This document shows positions 24,749-34,172 of a stretch of 64,000 bases of DNA, piece by piece. Positions within the stretch are counted from its first letter, which is position 1, and every line of letters starts with the position of its first letter. This DNA is from JACDAV01 sp964626755. GTDB taxonomy: Bacteria; Chloroflexota; Limnocylindria; Limnocylindrales; CSP1-4. Where the stretch lies: positions 18,882 through 82,881 of the forward strand of contig CAZVGO010000016.1 of NCBI GenBank assembly GCA_964626755.1, given 5' to 3'. The notes below the pieces were generated by a model. That model had not been told where the DNA came from. It was given only the letters and a program-made list of their open reading frames with translations, and did no database searches. Position numbers and translations under genes: made by a program.

Positions 24749-26254
24749 TCAGTCCGGTCGGGCCCAGCCCAGCGACCGCTCGACGGCCCGGCGCCAGCCC
24801 CGCAGCAGCCGCTCCCGCCGGGCGGGGTCCATCGCCGGCTCGAACCGCCGGTCGAGGGCCCAGTTCGCCGCGACGTCGGCCGGGTCGCGCCAGAAGCCGA
24901 CCGCCAGGCCGGCGAGGCAGGCCGCCCCAAGGGCGGTCGTCTCGGCCACGACCGGCCGCTCGACCGGGACGTCGAGGATGTCCGCCTGGAACTGGAGCAG
25001 CGTGTCGTTGACCGCCGCGCCGCCGTCGACGCGGAGCGCCTGCAGCCGGCTGCCCGCGTCGGCATCCATCGCATCGAGCACGTCGCGGACCTGGTAGGCG
25101 ATCGACTCGATCGTCGCCCGGGCGATCTCCGCGAGGCCGGTCCCGCGGGTCAGGCCGAGCAGGGCGCCACGGGCATCCGGATCCCAGTGCGGCGCGCCGA
25201 GGCCGACGAACGCGGGGACGAGGTAGACACCGCCCGTGTCCTCCACCCCCGCGGCGAGGAGCTCGACGTCACTGGAGCTGCCGATGGCCTTGAGTCCGTC
25301 GCGGAGCCACTGGACCGCCGCGCCGGCCACGAATACGGAGCCCTCCAGCGCGTACGCGGGCGGCTCGTCCGGGCCGAGCTGCCACAGGACGGTGGTCAGC
25401 AGGCCGTGTGCGGAGGCGACGGGGGTCGGACCGGTGTTCAGCAGCAGGAACGCGCCGGTCCCGTACGTGTTCTTCGCCTCGCCCGGCGCGAAGCACGCCT
25501 GGCCGAACGTCGCCGCCTGCTGGTCACCGGCGATCCCGCCGATCGGGACCGCCGCCCCGAACAGCGACTCGTCGGTCTCACCGAACAGCCCGGAGCTCGG
25601 GCGGACCTCCGGGAGCATCGCCCGGGGCACACCGACGAGGTCGAGGAGCTCGTCGTCCCAGGCGAGGTGGTGGATGTCGAACAGGAGCGTCCGGCTCGCG
25701 TTCGACACGTCCGTCGCGTGGACCCGGCCGCCGGTCAGCCGCCAGAGGAGGAACGAGTCCACGGTGCCGAAGGCGAGCTCGCCGCGCTCCGCCCGGGCCC
25801 GCAGCCCTGGATCCGAGTCGAGGATGTGGCGGATCTTCGGTCCGGAGAAGTACGCGTCGAGCGGCAGCCCCGTGCGGGCCCGAAAGAGCGGCTCGTGGCC
25901 GGCGTCGCGGAGGGCGGCACAGAACGGCGCACTGATCCGGCTCTGCCAGACGATCGCGTCGGCGACGGGGCGGCCGGTGTCGCGTTCCCAGACGACCGTC
26001 GTCTCGCGCTGGTTCGTCAGTCCGATGGCGGCGAGCCGGCCGGGCCCGCCGGCTCGTTCGACGACCTCGCGGGCGACGGCGAGCTGACTCTCCCAGATCG
26101 CCTCGGGGTCATGGGTGACGTGTCCCGGCGCCGGGTAGCGCTGCTCGAACTCGCGGGACGCGCTCGCGACGGCCCGCCCGGCCCGGTCGAACGCGATCGC
26201 CCGCGAGGAGGTCGTCCCCTGGTCGAGCGCCAGGACGAGATCGGGGGCGGCCAA
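24749..26254 (-). CDS. glpK: Glycerol kinase
   Basis: 501 residues, normal length. ATP-dependent phosphorylation of glycerol to sn-glycerol-3-phosphate in the cytoplasm. Motifs: N-terminal ALDQGTTSSRAIAFDRAG, GLTNQRETTVVWERDTG, the substrate-loop region WQSRISAPFC, GGIAGDQQAATFGQACF, KNTYGTGAFLLLNTG and LRVDGGAAVNDTLLQFQADI. Encoded 16 nt after glpD on the same strand, so the two form a glycerol catabolic operon. No glycerol facilitator gene is seen. Confidence 0.95.
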   Translation of the reverse strand: MAAPDLVLALDQGTTSSRAIAFDRAGRAVASASREFEQRYPAPGHVTHDPEAIWESQLAVAREVVERAGGPGRLAAIGLTNQRETTVVWERDTGRPVADAIVWQSRISAPFCAALRDAGHEPLFRARTGLPLDAYFSGPKIRHILDSDPGLRARAERGELAFGTVDSFLLWRLTGGRVHATDVSNASRTLLFDIHHLAWDDELLDLVGVPRAMLPEVRPSSGLFGETDESLFGAAVPIGGIAGDQQAATFGQACFAPGEAKNTYGTGAFLLLNTGPTPVASAHGLLTTVLWQLGPDEPPAYALEGSVFVAGAAVQWLRDGLKAIGSSSDVELLAAGVEDTGGVYLVPAFVGLGAPHWDPDARGALLGLTRGTGLAEIARATIESIAYQVRDVLDAMDADAGSRLQALRVDGGAAVNDTLLQFQADILDVPVERPVVAETTALGAACLAGLAVGFWRDPADVAANWALDRRFEPAMDPARRERLLRGWRRAVERSLGWARPD

Positions 26255-26270
26255 GGCGCGGCGCCCGCCG

Positions 26271-27932
26271 TCAGGCGGGCTCGACGGCCGGGGCGGTGGC
26301 CATGGCCCGCTCGGTCGCCGGCGGCACGTCGAACTCGCGCCTCGCCGCTGCGAGGAACCCGGTCACCTCGCGCGCCTGCCGCTCCCTGTTCCAGCCGAGC
26401 TCGCCACCCAGGATCTCCGCGGCTCGCGGGGCGATCGACGCGGCCCGATCCGGGCGCTCCTGGGCAAGGCGCGTCCGGCGGGCGAGGACGTCGTCGAGCG
26501 ACAGTGCCAGCTCGTTCCGCGCTGCCCAGGCGACCTCGGCCTCGAGGTGCTCGACGTCCGGAGCGAGGCGCTTCAGCAGGCCGTGCTCCTTGCCGAGGGC
26601 CACGACCCCGCGCGCCTCCGATCCGTGGCGGGCGGCGAGCCTCGCCGCGACCGCGCCGTCGAACCCGTGATCCGAGGCGAGCCGCTGCGCGAGCGCGTCG
26701 AGCTCCGAACGCGGCAGTGCCCCCACGAGCTGCAGCTCCGCCGTCGCGCTCCGCCGCCGTCGCGACTCGTCCCGACCCAGCGCGGCGTCGATGGCGTCCC
26801 GGGCCATCACCCGGTACGTCGTGTACTTGCCGCCGGTCACCCGGACGAGGCCGTTCGGCTCGGTCGTCACCCGGTGCTCCCTCGAGGCCTTGACGGTCGA
26901 GCCGGCCGAGCCGCTGACGGCGAGTGGCCGGAGGCCCGCGTATGTCCCGAGGACGTCGCCCCGGGACAGGTCGACGTCGAGTGTCCGGTTCACGGCGTCG
27001 AGCAGCTCGTCGACGTCGTCGGACGTCGCCGAGGGCCGGTCGACCGGGCCGTCATAGGCGGCGTCGGTCGTGCCGATCAGCCAGTGCCCCGGCCACGGGA
27101 CGAGGAACACGATCCTGCCGGGGACGCGGATCGTCAGCCCGGTCCGGCTCGGGATCCGCTCGCGCCGGACGACGAGGTGGGCGCCCTTGCTCGGCAGGAC
27201 CCGCGCGCCGCCGCCGAGCGCGGCGTCGGGGCGGGCGGTCCAGACCCCGGTGGCGTCGACGACCCGGTCGGCCTCGATCTCGATGTCGGTGCCGCCGACG
27301 AGATCGCGTGCCCGCACGCCGACGACACGGCCCGCCCGCTCGATGGCTCCGGTGGCGCGGACCCGCGTCGCGGCCGTGGCGCCCTCCCGGATCGCGGTTC
27401 GCAGGACGGCGAGCGTGTACCGGGCGTCGTCCTCGACTCCGTCGTGGTAGACGATCGACCCACGCAGCCCGTCCCGGCGGAGGACGGGCGTCCATTCGAG
27501 TGTCTGCTCTCGTCCGAGGTGACGGGCGAACCCGCCCTCTCGCCGCGAGCCGAGCAGGTCGTACAGCAGGATTCCCGACCCGTAGAACGCCCGGTGGACG
27601 AGCGGCAGCCCGTAGATCGGGAACAGCAGCGGCTCGAGCCGGACGAGGTGGGGCGCCAGGCGGAGTAACCTCGCTCGCTCGGCAAGCGCCTCGAACACGA
27701 GGCCGAAGCGGAACTGCTCGAGGTAACGCAGCCCGCCGTGGATCAGCCGCGAGGACCGGCTCGACGTGCCGCTCGCGATGTCGTCCTGCTCGATCAGGCC
27801 CACCCGGAGCCCACGGCTCGCGGCATCGAGGAGTGCCCCGCTCCCGACGATCCCGCCACCTACCACGAGCACGTCGAGCCGCTCCGACGTGAGCCTCTCG
27901 AGCGCGGTCCGCCGGTCGTCGAGCGCGCTCAC
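26271..27932 (-). CDS. glpD: Aerobic glycerol-3-phosphate dehydrogenase
   Basis: About 553 residues from the GTG at 27932, chosen because it overlaps the upstream stop as GTGA; an ATG at 27971 would overlap the upstream gene by 43 nt. FAD-binding DVLVVGGGIVGSGALLDAAS, then ASGTSSRSSRLIHGGLRYLE, VPWPGHWLIGTTD and RVTGGKYTTYRVMARDA are family hallmarks. Oxidises glycerol-3-phosphate to dihydroxyacetone phosphate and passes electrons to the quinone pool at the inner face of the membrane. Pairs with glpK downstream. Confidence 0.93.
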   Translation of the reverse strand: MSALDDRRTALERLTSERLDVLVVGGGIVGSGALLDAASRGLRVGLIEQDDIASGTSSRSSRLIHGGLRYLEQFRFGLVFEALAERARLLRLAPHLVRLEPLLFPIYGLPLVHRAFYGSGILLYDLLGSRREGGFARHLGREQTLEWTPVLRRDGLRGSIVYHDGVEDDARYTLAVLRTAIREGATAATRVRATGAIERAGRVVGVRARDLVGGTDIEIEADRVVDATGVWTARPDAALGGGARVLPSKGAHLVVRRERIPSRTGLTIRVPGRIVFLVPWPGHWLIGTTDAAYDGPVDRPSATSDDVDELLDAVNRTLDVDLSRGDVLGTYAGLRPLAVSGSAGSTVKASREHRVTTEPNGLVRVTGGKYTTYRVMARDAIDAALGRDESRRRRSATAELQLVGALPRSELDALAQRLASDHGFDGAVAARLAARHGSEARGVVALGKEHGLLKRLAPDVEHLEAEVAWAARNELALSLDDVLARRTRLAQERPDRAASIAPRAAEILGGELGWNRERQAREVTGFLAAARREFDVPPATERAMATAPAVEPA

Positions 27933-28156
27933 GGCGGCCCGGTCCGCCGGGTGATCCGCCACAGGACCCACGCGGTGCCGCCGATCAGCACGACGATCGC
28001 GATCGGCAGGCGGTCGAACAGGTCGCGGACGGGCGGCACGAACGTGGCCAGCGCGGCGACGCCGAGCACTCCACCAACGACGAGGGTTGCGAGCAGCCCG
28101 ACCTCACGGATCTCATCGCGCCAGCGCGCCTCGCGCGCCGGCCCAGGGTCAGCCAC
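27929..28156 (-). CDS. Small membrane protein, two helices
   Basis: 75 residues: a charged N-terminus, two hydrophobic segments (VGLLATLVVGGVLGVAALAT and PIAIVVLIGGTAWVLWRI), and a basic C-terminus. Overlaps nnrE by 8 nt at its start and glpD by 4 nt at its end, so it is translated within the nnrE-glpD-glpK transcript. Function unknown; it could help hold GlpD at the membrane (speculation from position only). Confidence 0.65.
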   Translation of the reverse strand: MADPGPAREARWRDEIREVGLLATLVVGGVLGVAALATFVPPVRDLFDRLPIAIVVLIGGTAWVLWRITRRTGPP

Positions 28157-28970
28157 GATCGGCCGCCGGTGGGATGCCGATCGGGGCCACGAGAACGCGG
28201 CCGGCGAGGGCCTTACCGCGCTTGGCGAGGAGCCCGGTCTTCGGTCGGTGGAAGGTCACGGTGAGGTCCGCCCGGACGACGGGATCGGACGGCTCGCCGG
28301 ACGAGAGGTCGATCGCGGTGGGCGTATCGACCGCGACGACCGGGATTCCCGCCTCGCGGGCCCTCCGGATGGCCTCCACGGCGCTCCGGATCGGTTCCCG
28401 GAGCGCGCCCCGGACGCCCGTGCCGAGCAGTGCGTCGACGACGACCGATGCCTTCTCTATCCCCTGGCCGAGGATCGCCACGTCCCGGGCAACCGGCGCA
28501 TGAACACGCGTGACCCGGTGATCGGCGTCGAGGCGGTCCCAGTTCCGCGCGGCGTCGAGGCTTTTCGGGCGCGCCTCCGGGGCGACGAACGCGACGACGA
28601 CGTTCGCGCCGGCCCGCGCGAGCCGCCGCGCGGCGACGAACCCGTCGCCCCCGTTGTTGCCGGGTCCGGCGAGGATGAGGATGGGCCCGCGACCCCAGCG
28701 GTCCTGATCGACGGCGAGCGCCTTGACCGCGGCCGCAACCGCCGTTCCGGCATGCTCCATCAGGCGCGAGCCGGGCACGCCGAGTGCCTGCGCCCGACGA
28801 TCGGCGCCGCTCATCGCCTCCGCCCCGATCGGCGCACGAGCGGCGGCCTCGGCCCAGCGTTCGCGGAGGCCGCGGAGGTCGAGGTCGAACAGCCCTGGAT
28901 CGTCCGCGGGCAGCGGCTGGCCGACGGTGTCGCCGGTCCGGTCCTCGGTGGCGGATCGAGGCGTTCCCAT
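28149..28970 (-). CDS. nnrE: NAD(P)H-hydrate epimerase
   Basis: 273 residues. Epimerises damaged (R)-NADHX/NADPHX so it can be repaired. YjeF_N-type features: VPGSRLMEHAGTAVAAAV, GPGNNGGDGFVAARRL, VVDALLGTGVRGALREPI and DTPTAIDLSSGE. The family consensus after DALLG is normally followed by D-x-P-S-G-x-D; here the loop reads VDTPTAIDLSSG. The dehydratase (NnrD) half that is often fused is absent and is not seen nearby. Starts the small operon with the membrane protein and the glycerol genes. TACGCT lies 7 nt before the ATG. Confidence 0.85.
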   Translation of the reverse strand: MGTPRSATEDRTGDTVGQPLPADDPGLFDLDLRGLRERWAEAAARAPIGAEAMSGADRRAQALGVPGSRLMEHAGTAVAAAVKALAVDQDRWGRGPILILAGPGNNGGDGFVAARRLARAGANVVVAFVAPEARPKSLDAARNWDRLDADHRVTRVHAPVARDVAILGQGIEKASVVVDALLGTGVRGALREPIRSAVEAIRRAREAGIPVVAVDTPTAIDLSSGEPSDPVVRADLTVTFHRPKTGLLAKRGKALAGRVLVAPIGIPPAADRG

Positions 28971-28977
28971 GCGAGCA

Positions 28978-28983
28978 AGCGTA
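28978..28983 (-). promoter_or_regulatory. -10 box of the nnrE-glpD-glpK operon
   Basis: TACGCT, then TGCTCGC (7 nt), then ATG at 28970 on the minus strand. Confidence 0.5.
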
Positions 28984-29009
28984 GCCGAGGCGGTTCGCCG
29001 GGGCGACCC

Positions 29010-29894
29010 TCAGGTGAGTGGAAGGCGCGCGGTCCGCGGCCTCGTGGTGTGGAGCTCGACGAGGCCGTCGCCCGCGAGCGCCGTGAGGGCATCGCGGATC
29101 GCCTCGGCGCCGTGCATGCCGAGCGGGTGGGCGATGGTCGTCCAGCCCTCGTCCGCGGCGACCCTCAGCTGCTCGAGGATCCGGCCGCGCAACCAGCGCG
29201 AGGTGGTCTCGAAGCGATGCGCGGGCGGGCGCCGTTTCGCGCTCGGCGCGAGATCCGGAGGCGTCGCTGCGTAACGGCACCGGCTGCGGGCGGGGCACGC
29301 GGCGCAGTCGGGCCGGCGGGGCCGGCAGAACGTCGCGCCGACGTCCATCAGCGCGTGTGTCCAGTCTGCGGGTCGGTCGGGCGGCACGATCGAGTCGGCG
29401 AACACCTGGAGGGCGGCTTCGGCGAGGCCGTCGGCCCCACCGGCGACCCGGCCAAGCACGCGCCGGACGTTCGTGTCGACAGCTCCGACGGGCCGGCCGA
29501 ATGCGATCGCGGCGACCGCGCGGGCGGTGTACGGGCCGACGCCGGGGAGCCGCTCGAGGGCCGCCACGTCGTCCGGCACGCGACCGCCGTGCTGCTCGAC
29601 GATTGCCCGCGCCGCGCGCCACAGGTTGAGCGCCCGGCGGTTGTACCCGAGGCCTTGCCAGGCGCGGAGAACATCGGCCGGCGTCGCGGCGGCGAGGGCG
29701 TGAACGGTCGGGAACGCGGCGATGAACGGGCCCCACTTCTCGACGACGCGGGAGATCTGGGTCTGCTGGGCCATCGCCTCGGACACGAGGATCGCCCACG
29801 GGTCACGGCTGGCACGGAACGGGAGCGCGCGGGCCCGGGCGCCGTACCAGGCGAGGATCGCGGCGCGGAGCTCGGTGTCGATCGCGACGGCCAC
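29010..29894 (-). CDS. mutY: A/G-specific adenine glycosylase, short form
   Basis: About 294 residues from the GTG at 29894, which has TATCGT exactly 6 nt upstream (an ATG at 29915 is the alternative). Removes adenine opposite 8-oxoguanine. Catalytic Glu in SEAMAQQTQIS, helix-hairpin-helix LPGVGPYTARAVAAIAFGRP, catalytic Asp in VDTNVRRV, and 4Fe-4S cluster C-x6-C-x2-C-x5-C (CRPRRPDCAACPARSRC). After the cluster there are only about 85 residues, which read like a winged helix rather than the NUDIX-like domain that recognises 8-oxoguanine in classical MutY. Confidence 0.88.
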   Translation of the reverse strand: MAVAIDTELRAAILAWYGARARALPFRASRDPWAILVSEAMAQQTQISRVVEKWGPFIAAFPTVHALAAATPADVLRAWQGLGYNRRALNLWRAARAIVEQHGGRVPDDVAALERLPGVGPYTARAVAAIAFGRPVGAVDTNVRRVLGRVAGGADGLAEAALQVFADSIVPPDRPADWTHALMDVGATFCRPRRPDCAACPARSRCRYAATPPDLAPSAKRRPPAHRFETTSRWLRGRILEQLRVAADEGWTTIAHPLGMHGAEAIRDALTALAGDGLVELHTTRPRTARLPLT

Positions 29895-29900
29895 GGGCGA

Positions 29901-29906
29901 ACGATA
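29901..29906 (-). promoter_or_regulatory. -10 box, leaderless promoter of mutY
   Basis: TATCGT, then TCGCCC, then the GTG at 29894. This is the reason for preferring the GTG start. Confidence 0.55.
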
Positions 29907-29914
29907 ACCGCGCA

Positions 29915-30109
29915 TCACCGCGCACGCGCCTCGGCGACCAGGCCGCGCATCCCCTCGACCGACGCCCAGAGCCACTCCGGCAGGTAGGTCACGGCGTAGA
30001 TGAACTCGTAGGTCTCCTTCTCAAACTCGATCGAACAGACCGCGCGATTCGAGGAGGCCAGCCTTACCGGGCGGGTGACGAGGTGCCTCGGCGCGTGCTC
30101 AACCGACCC
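29915..30109 (-). other. Possible small open frame upstream of mutY
   Basis: Minus-strand frame ending in KETYEFIYAVTYLPEWLWAS and then a basic tail, with a TGA at 29917-29915. The amino-acid composition looks coding, but no ATG, GTG or TTG start is in frame after the preceding stop, so it is either a remnant or a gene with a rare start. The rest of the 343-nt gap 29895-30237 shows nothing else I can support. Confidence 0.25.
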
Positions 30110-30237
30110 CGACCATACGCGTCAGATAGCCTGACCAGCCCCTCGTGGCCCGAGAGGAGCCTCGGGCCCGCCATTCCAGGTTGGACTTGTTCGACAGGGC
30201 TGGAATTGCGTCTCGTCCCGCCCCACCGCGCGGCGAG

Positions 30238-31692
30238 TCAGACGCCGATGTTGATCATCACGTGCTTGACGACGGTGTAGTCCTCGATCGCGTAGGCCGA
30301 CTGGTCCTTGCCGTAGCCGGATTCCTTGAACCCACCGTGCGGCATCTCCGAGGCCATCGTGAAATGCTCGTTGATCCAGACGGTCCCGAACTGGAGGTAC
30401 TTCGCGGCGCGCATCGCCTTGCCGATGTCGCGGGTGAAGACGGAGGCGGCGAGCCCGAAGCGGACGTCGTTCGCCCACTTGAGGGCCGTCTCCTCATCGG
30501 AGAACCGCTGGACCGTGATGACCGGCCCGAACACCTCGTCCTGGACGATCTCGCTCTTCTGGTCGGGGCCCGCAATGATCGTCGGCTCGTAGTAGGCGCC
30601 CGGACGATCCGGCCGGTTGCCGCCGAGAATGACCTCGGCGCCCTTGCGAGCCCGGTCGACCATCTTCTCGACCTTGTCAGCCTGCGACTTGGCGATCAGC
30701 GAGCCCATCTCGATCTGGTCACCCTCGGCCGGGTCGCCCCACTTGATCGTCTTGACCTGCTCGGAGAGTGCACCGAGGAACCGGTCGTAGATCTTCGGGC
30801 CGGCAATGACCCGCGTCGCGGCCGTGCAGTCCTGACCGGCGTTCCAGTAACCGGCGGATCGAAGGGTCTCGGCTGCCAGATCGGCGTCGGCGTCGTCGAA
30901 GATGACGACGGGCGCCTTGCCGCCGAGCTCGAGATGGAGTCGCTTGACCGTGTCGGCCGCGATCCTCGCGATTCGCTTGCCGGTCTCCGTGTCGCCGGTC
31001 AGTGAGATCATCCCGATCTTCGGGTGGCCCACGAGCTCGTCGCCGATCTCGTCGCCGGTCCCCGTGAGGACGTTGATGACGCCGGACGGGAAGATGTCCG
31101 CCGCCAGCTCGGCGAGACGGAGCGCGGTCAGCGGCGTCCGGGCCGACGGCTTGAGAACGACGGTGTTGCCCGCCGCAAGCGCCGGGCCGAGCTTCCAGCC
31201 GGCCATGTAGAGCGGGTAGTTCCACGGGGCGATCGAGGCGACGACCCCGACCGGATCGCGCCTGATGATCGAGGTATGACCGGCCAGGTATTCGTTGGCC
31301 GCCTTGCCCTCCATCACCCGGGCGGCTCCGGCGAAGAACCGGACGTTGTCTGCCGTGGCCCCCATCTCGTCGATTGCCGCGCCGACGGGTTTGCCCGCGT
31401 TCTGCGCCTCGAGACGGCCCAGCTCCTCGGCGTTCGCGTCGATGGCAGCGGCCATCTTCAGCAGCATCTCGCTGCGGTCCTTGGGGGTCGTGTGGCGCCA
31501 GGTCTCCTCGAAGGCCCGGTCGGCGGCCTGCACGGCTCGGTCCACGTCCTCCTTGGCGCTGCGCTGGATCTTCGCGATCACCTGCCCGTCGGCCGGGTTT
31601 TCGACGTCGATCGTCTTGCCCGACGCCGAGTCGACCCACTGGCCACCGATGAACTGCTGGTACGTCTTCACCCGCTCGAGGGTCTCGGTCAC
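30238..31692 (-). CDS. NAD(P)-dependent aldehyde dehydrogenase, aminobutyraldehyde/betaine-aldehyde type
   Basis: About 484 residues from the GTG at 31692, with GGGGAGG about 8 nt upstream. Oxidises an aldehyde to its acid. Catalytic Cys in NAGQDCTAATRV, general-base Glu in HLELGGKAPVVIF, the NAD-site SLTGDTETGKRI, and ASEMPHGGFKESGYGKDQS at the C-terminus. The NAGQDCTAATR sequence is characteristic of gamma-aminobutyraldehyde and betaine-aldehyde dehydrogenases, so polyamine or osmolyte breakdown is likely. Monocistronic; no putrescine transaminase or oxidase next to it. Confidence 0.85.
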   Translation of the reverse strand: MTETLERVKTYQQFIGGQWVDSASGKTIDVENPADGQVIAKIQRSAKEDVDRAVQAADRAFEETWRHTTPKDRSEMLLKMAAAIDANAEELGRLEAQNAGKPVGAAIDEMGATADNVRFFAGAARVMEGKAANEYLAGHTSIIRRDPVGVVASIAPWNYPLYMAGWKLGPALAAGNTVVLKPSARTPLTALRLAELAADIFPSGVINVLTGTGDEIGDELVGHPKIGMISLTGDTETGKRIARIAADTVKRLHLELGGKAPVVIFDDADADLAAETLRSAGYWNAGQDCTAATRVIAGPKIYDRFLGALSEQVKTIKWGDPAEGDQIEMGSLIAKSQADKVEKMVDRARKGAEVILGGNRPDRPGAYYEPTIIAGPDQKSEIVQDEVFGPVITVQRFSDEETALKWANDVRFGLAASVFTRDIGKAMRAAKYLQFGTVWINEHFTMASEMPHGGFKESGYGKDQSAYAIEDYTVVKHVMINIGV

Positions 31693-31913
31693 GTGGTGGT
31701 CCTCCCCTTCTCTGGTGGGAGGATTGTGCGCCGGGTGGCGCCGGGACGCCAACGCCGGGGCGGCTGACGCGACGGGCGCCGTTGCGTGGGCGCCCTCACG
31801 CCGGCAGGGCCTCGCGGTGGACCGACTGGCCGGTGACGGCCACCCGCTCGATCAGGTCGGCAGCGCGAGCTGTCATCGGTCCTCACTGCTGATCGGTGAG
31901 CGACTACCCGTTC

Positions 31914-33179
31914 TCACTGGAGATAGCGGATCCAGAGGTACGCGGTCGAGATCACGAGCGAGGCCCATACGACGCCCACTCCGTAACGGAAGAACTGCAT
32001 GAAGGTGATGGGGTGGCCATCGCGCGCGGCCAGATTCGCAACGACGATGTTCGCGGAGGCGCCGACGATGGTCAGATTGCCGCCGAGGCATGCACCGAGC
32101 GCGAGCGACCACCAGAGTGGGTCCGCGCTGAGACCGCTCTCGATGAGTCGTTGGACGACAGGGATTGCCGTCGCCGTGTACGGGATGTTGTCGACGATGC
32201 CGGATGCCAGGGCAGAGAGCCACAGAAGGCCGATCGCCGCCAGGTCAAGCCGGCCGGCGGTGGCCGTTGCGAGTGCGTCGGCGACGCCACCGAGGATCCC
32301 GACGTGGACCACCGCTTCGACCAGCATGAACAGGCCGACGAAGAAGAACAGAGTGTTCCACTCGATATCCCGGAGCGCTTCGTGTGGATCGAGGGGGCCC
32401 ACGATCATCAACACGGTCGCGCCGAGCAGGGCGACGGTCGCCGCCTCGAGGCCGATGGCCGAGTGGGCCAGGAAGCCGGCGATCGTCAGCCCGAGTACTG
32501 CCAGGGCGCGGAACATGAGCGCTCGGTCCTTGATGGCGGCGGCGGGATCCAGCGCGGCGAGGACGTCGAGGCGACTGGCGTCGTCCTCCATCGTTCGCCC
32601 GAACACCAGCCACATGATCACCAGGAAGACGCCGAGGATGACGAGGACGACGGGCGCAAGGTTGACCAGGAAGTCGACAAAGTCGAGGCCGGCAGCCGAG
32701 CCGATGAGGATGTTGGGTGGGTCGCCGATCAGGGTCGCCGTCCCACCGATGTTCGAGGCCAGGATCTGGCTGATCAGGTACGGGAACGGCGACACCCTGA
32801 GCATCCGCGCGATCGACAGGGTGACCGGCGTCAACAGCACGACCGTCGTCACGTTGTCGAGCAGCGCCGAGAGGCCCGCGGTCAGGAGCGACAGGATGAT
32901 CAGCAGCCGGAAAGGCTGACCACGCGAAAGGCGGATCGCATAGCCGGCCACGTACTCGAAGAACCCCGTCTTGCTGAGCCCGCCCGCCAGCACCATCATC
33001 CCGGCCAGCAGGAAGATCACGTTGAAGTCGATGGCCGCGAAGGCCTCTTCCTGATCGATGACTCCGAGGGCAACGACGAGCAGGCCGCCGAGCAGGGCGA
33101 TCAGGGTCCGGTCGAAGCGCTCTGAGGCGATCAGCGCATAGACGACGAGGAAGATCCCGCCGGCAAGAAAGACGTCCAT
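31914..33179 (-). CDS. ArsB/NhaD-type ion permease
   Basis: 421 residues with about 11 membrane helices. Family markers are NVIFLLAGMMVLAGGLSKTG, LDNVTTVVLLTPVTL and ASNIGGTATLIGDPPNILIG in the first half, and the second-half repeat SGIVDNIPYTATAIPVVQ and ACLGGNLTIVGASANIVV. These belong to the IT superfamily, which includes NhaD sodium/proton antiporters, arsenite permeases and SLC13-like anion carriers. No arsR or arsC is adjacent, so arsenite is not favoured. The gap 31693-31913 holds no gene. Confidence 0.85.
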   Translation of the reverse strand: MDVFLAGGIFLVVYALIASERFDRTLIALLGGLLVVALGVIDQEEAFAAIDFNVIFLLAGMMVLAGGLSKTGFFEYVAGYAIRLSRGQPFRLLIILSLLTAGLSALLDNVTTVVLLTPVTLSIARMLRVSPFPYLISQILASNIGGTATLIGDPPNILIGSAAGLDFVDFLVNLAPVVLVILGVFLVIMWLVFGRTMEDDASRLDVLAALDPAAAIKDRALMFRALAVLGLTIAGFLAHSAIGLEAATVALLGATVLMIVGPLDPHEALRDIEWNTLFFFVGLFMLVEAVVHVGILGGVADALATATAGRLDLAAIGLLWLSALASGIVDNIPYTATAIPVVQRLIESGLSADPLWWSLALGACLGGNLTIVGASANIVVANLAARDGHPITFMQFFRYGVGVVWASLVISTAYLWIRYLQ

Positions 33180-33282
33180 CGTCAGTCCGCCACGGACGCG
33201 CGCGGGTGCGCGGTCAGGCGGGCTGGAAGCTCATCGGCGACGGAGCGAAGCGGCGAGCTGCGGGACGGGTCTGGGCTCGGCC

Positions 33283-33363
33283 TCATTCACCCCGGCCGTC
33301 GCCGGCCGCCACCACCAGCGACGTGCGCCCGAGGCTCACGTTCTTCGTCTCACGTGCATCCAT
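33283..33363 (-). CDS. Possible 26-residue peptide
   Basis: MDARETKNVSLGRTSLVV then AAGDGRGE and stop. A TATCCT box (33378-33373) lies 9 nt before its ATG. It sits in the 215-nt gap after the ABC permease gene, where a ThiZ-type ATPase gene would be expected but is absent. May be chance. Confidence 0.2.
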   Translation of the reverse strand: MDARETKNVSLGRTSLVVAAGDGRGE

Positions 33364-33395
33364 GATCGGCACAGGATACATGGGCTCCGGCACCG

Positions 33396-34172
33396 TCAGG
33401 CGGCGACCGGATCGCCCCTCCGGGAGGCGGCGTACCACGGGATCGCCAGCCGCTCGATGAACATCACGGCCGTGAAGAGCGCGACGCTCAGGGCCGCGGT
33501 CAGGAGCACCGCCGCGAACACGAGGTCCGTCCGGAACGCGTTCTGCGATAGCTGCATCCAGATCCCCAGCCCCTCGTACGCGCCGACGTACTCGCCGAAC
33601 ACAGCGCCGATCACCGCGTACGTCACCGCGATCCGCAACCCCGTGAACAGGGACGGCAAAGCGGCCGGCCAGCGGAGCTTTCGGAAGACCTGGCGCGGGG
33701 TCGCGCCCATCGACCGGAGGAGGTCGCTCGCTTCGCCCGTCGCGGCCGCGAGTCCGTCGAGGAGCGCGATCGTCACCGGGAAGAACGTCACGAGCACGAC
33801 CATGAGGACCTTCGGGGCGAGCCCGAACCCGAACCACAGGACAAGCAGCGGGGCGATGGCCACGACCGGCATGGTCTGCGATGCGACGAGGATCGGCCCC
33901 ACGGCCCGGCGAACCACGGCGAACCGGTCCATGACCACCGCCGCGCCGATCGACAGCCCGATCGAGATCGCCAGGCCGACGAACGTCTCCCACAGGGTCG
34001 GCAGCGCGTGGCGAACGGCGTCGGCCCTGAAGAGCCACAGCTGCTCGACGATCCGGGACGGCGCGGGAAGCACGATCGGGCTCACCGCCGCCACCCTGCA
34101 GTAAGCCTCCCACAGTCCGAGAAGCACGGCGACGAGAAGCACGGGCGGCCCCAGGCGCGACGCGAGCCTCAC
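33396..34172 (-). CDS. thiX: ABC transporter permease, ThiX/SsuC type
   Basis: 258 residues with six membrane helices and the inner-membrane-component loop region LRSMGATPRQVFRKLRWPAA, which contacts the ATPase. Its GTG overlaps the ThiY stop (GTGA), so both are in the riboswitch-controlled operon. With ThiY it should import a pyrimidine precursor of thiamine. The gene for the ATP-binding subunit is not in the window: the next gene downstream is an unrelated permease. Confidence 0.8.
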   Translation of the reverse strand: MRLASRLGPPVLLVAVLLGLWEAYCRVAAVSPIVLPAPSRIVEQLWLFRADAVRHALPTLWETFVGLAISIGLSIGAAVVMDRFAVVRRAVGPILVASQTMPVVAIAPLLVLWFGFGLAPKVLMVVLVTFFPVTIALLDGLAAATGEASDLLRSMGATPRQVFRKLRWPAALPSLFTGLRIAVTYAVIGAVFGEYVGAYEGLGIWMQLSQNAFRTDLVFAAVLLTAALSVALFTAVMFIERLAIPWYAASRRGDPVAA

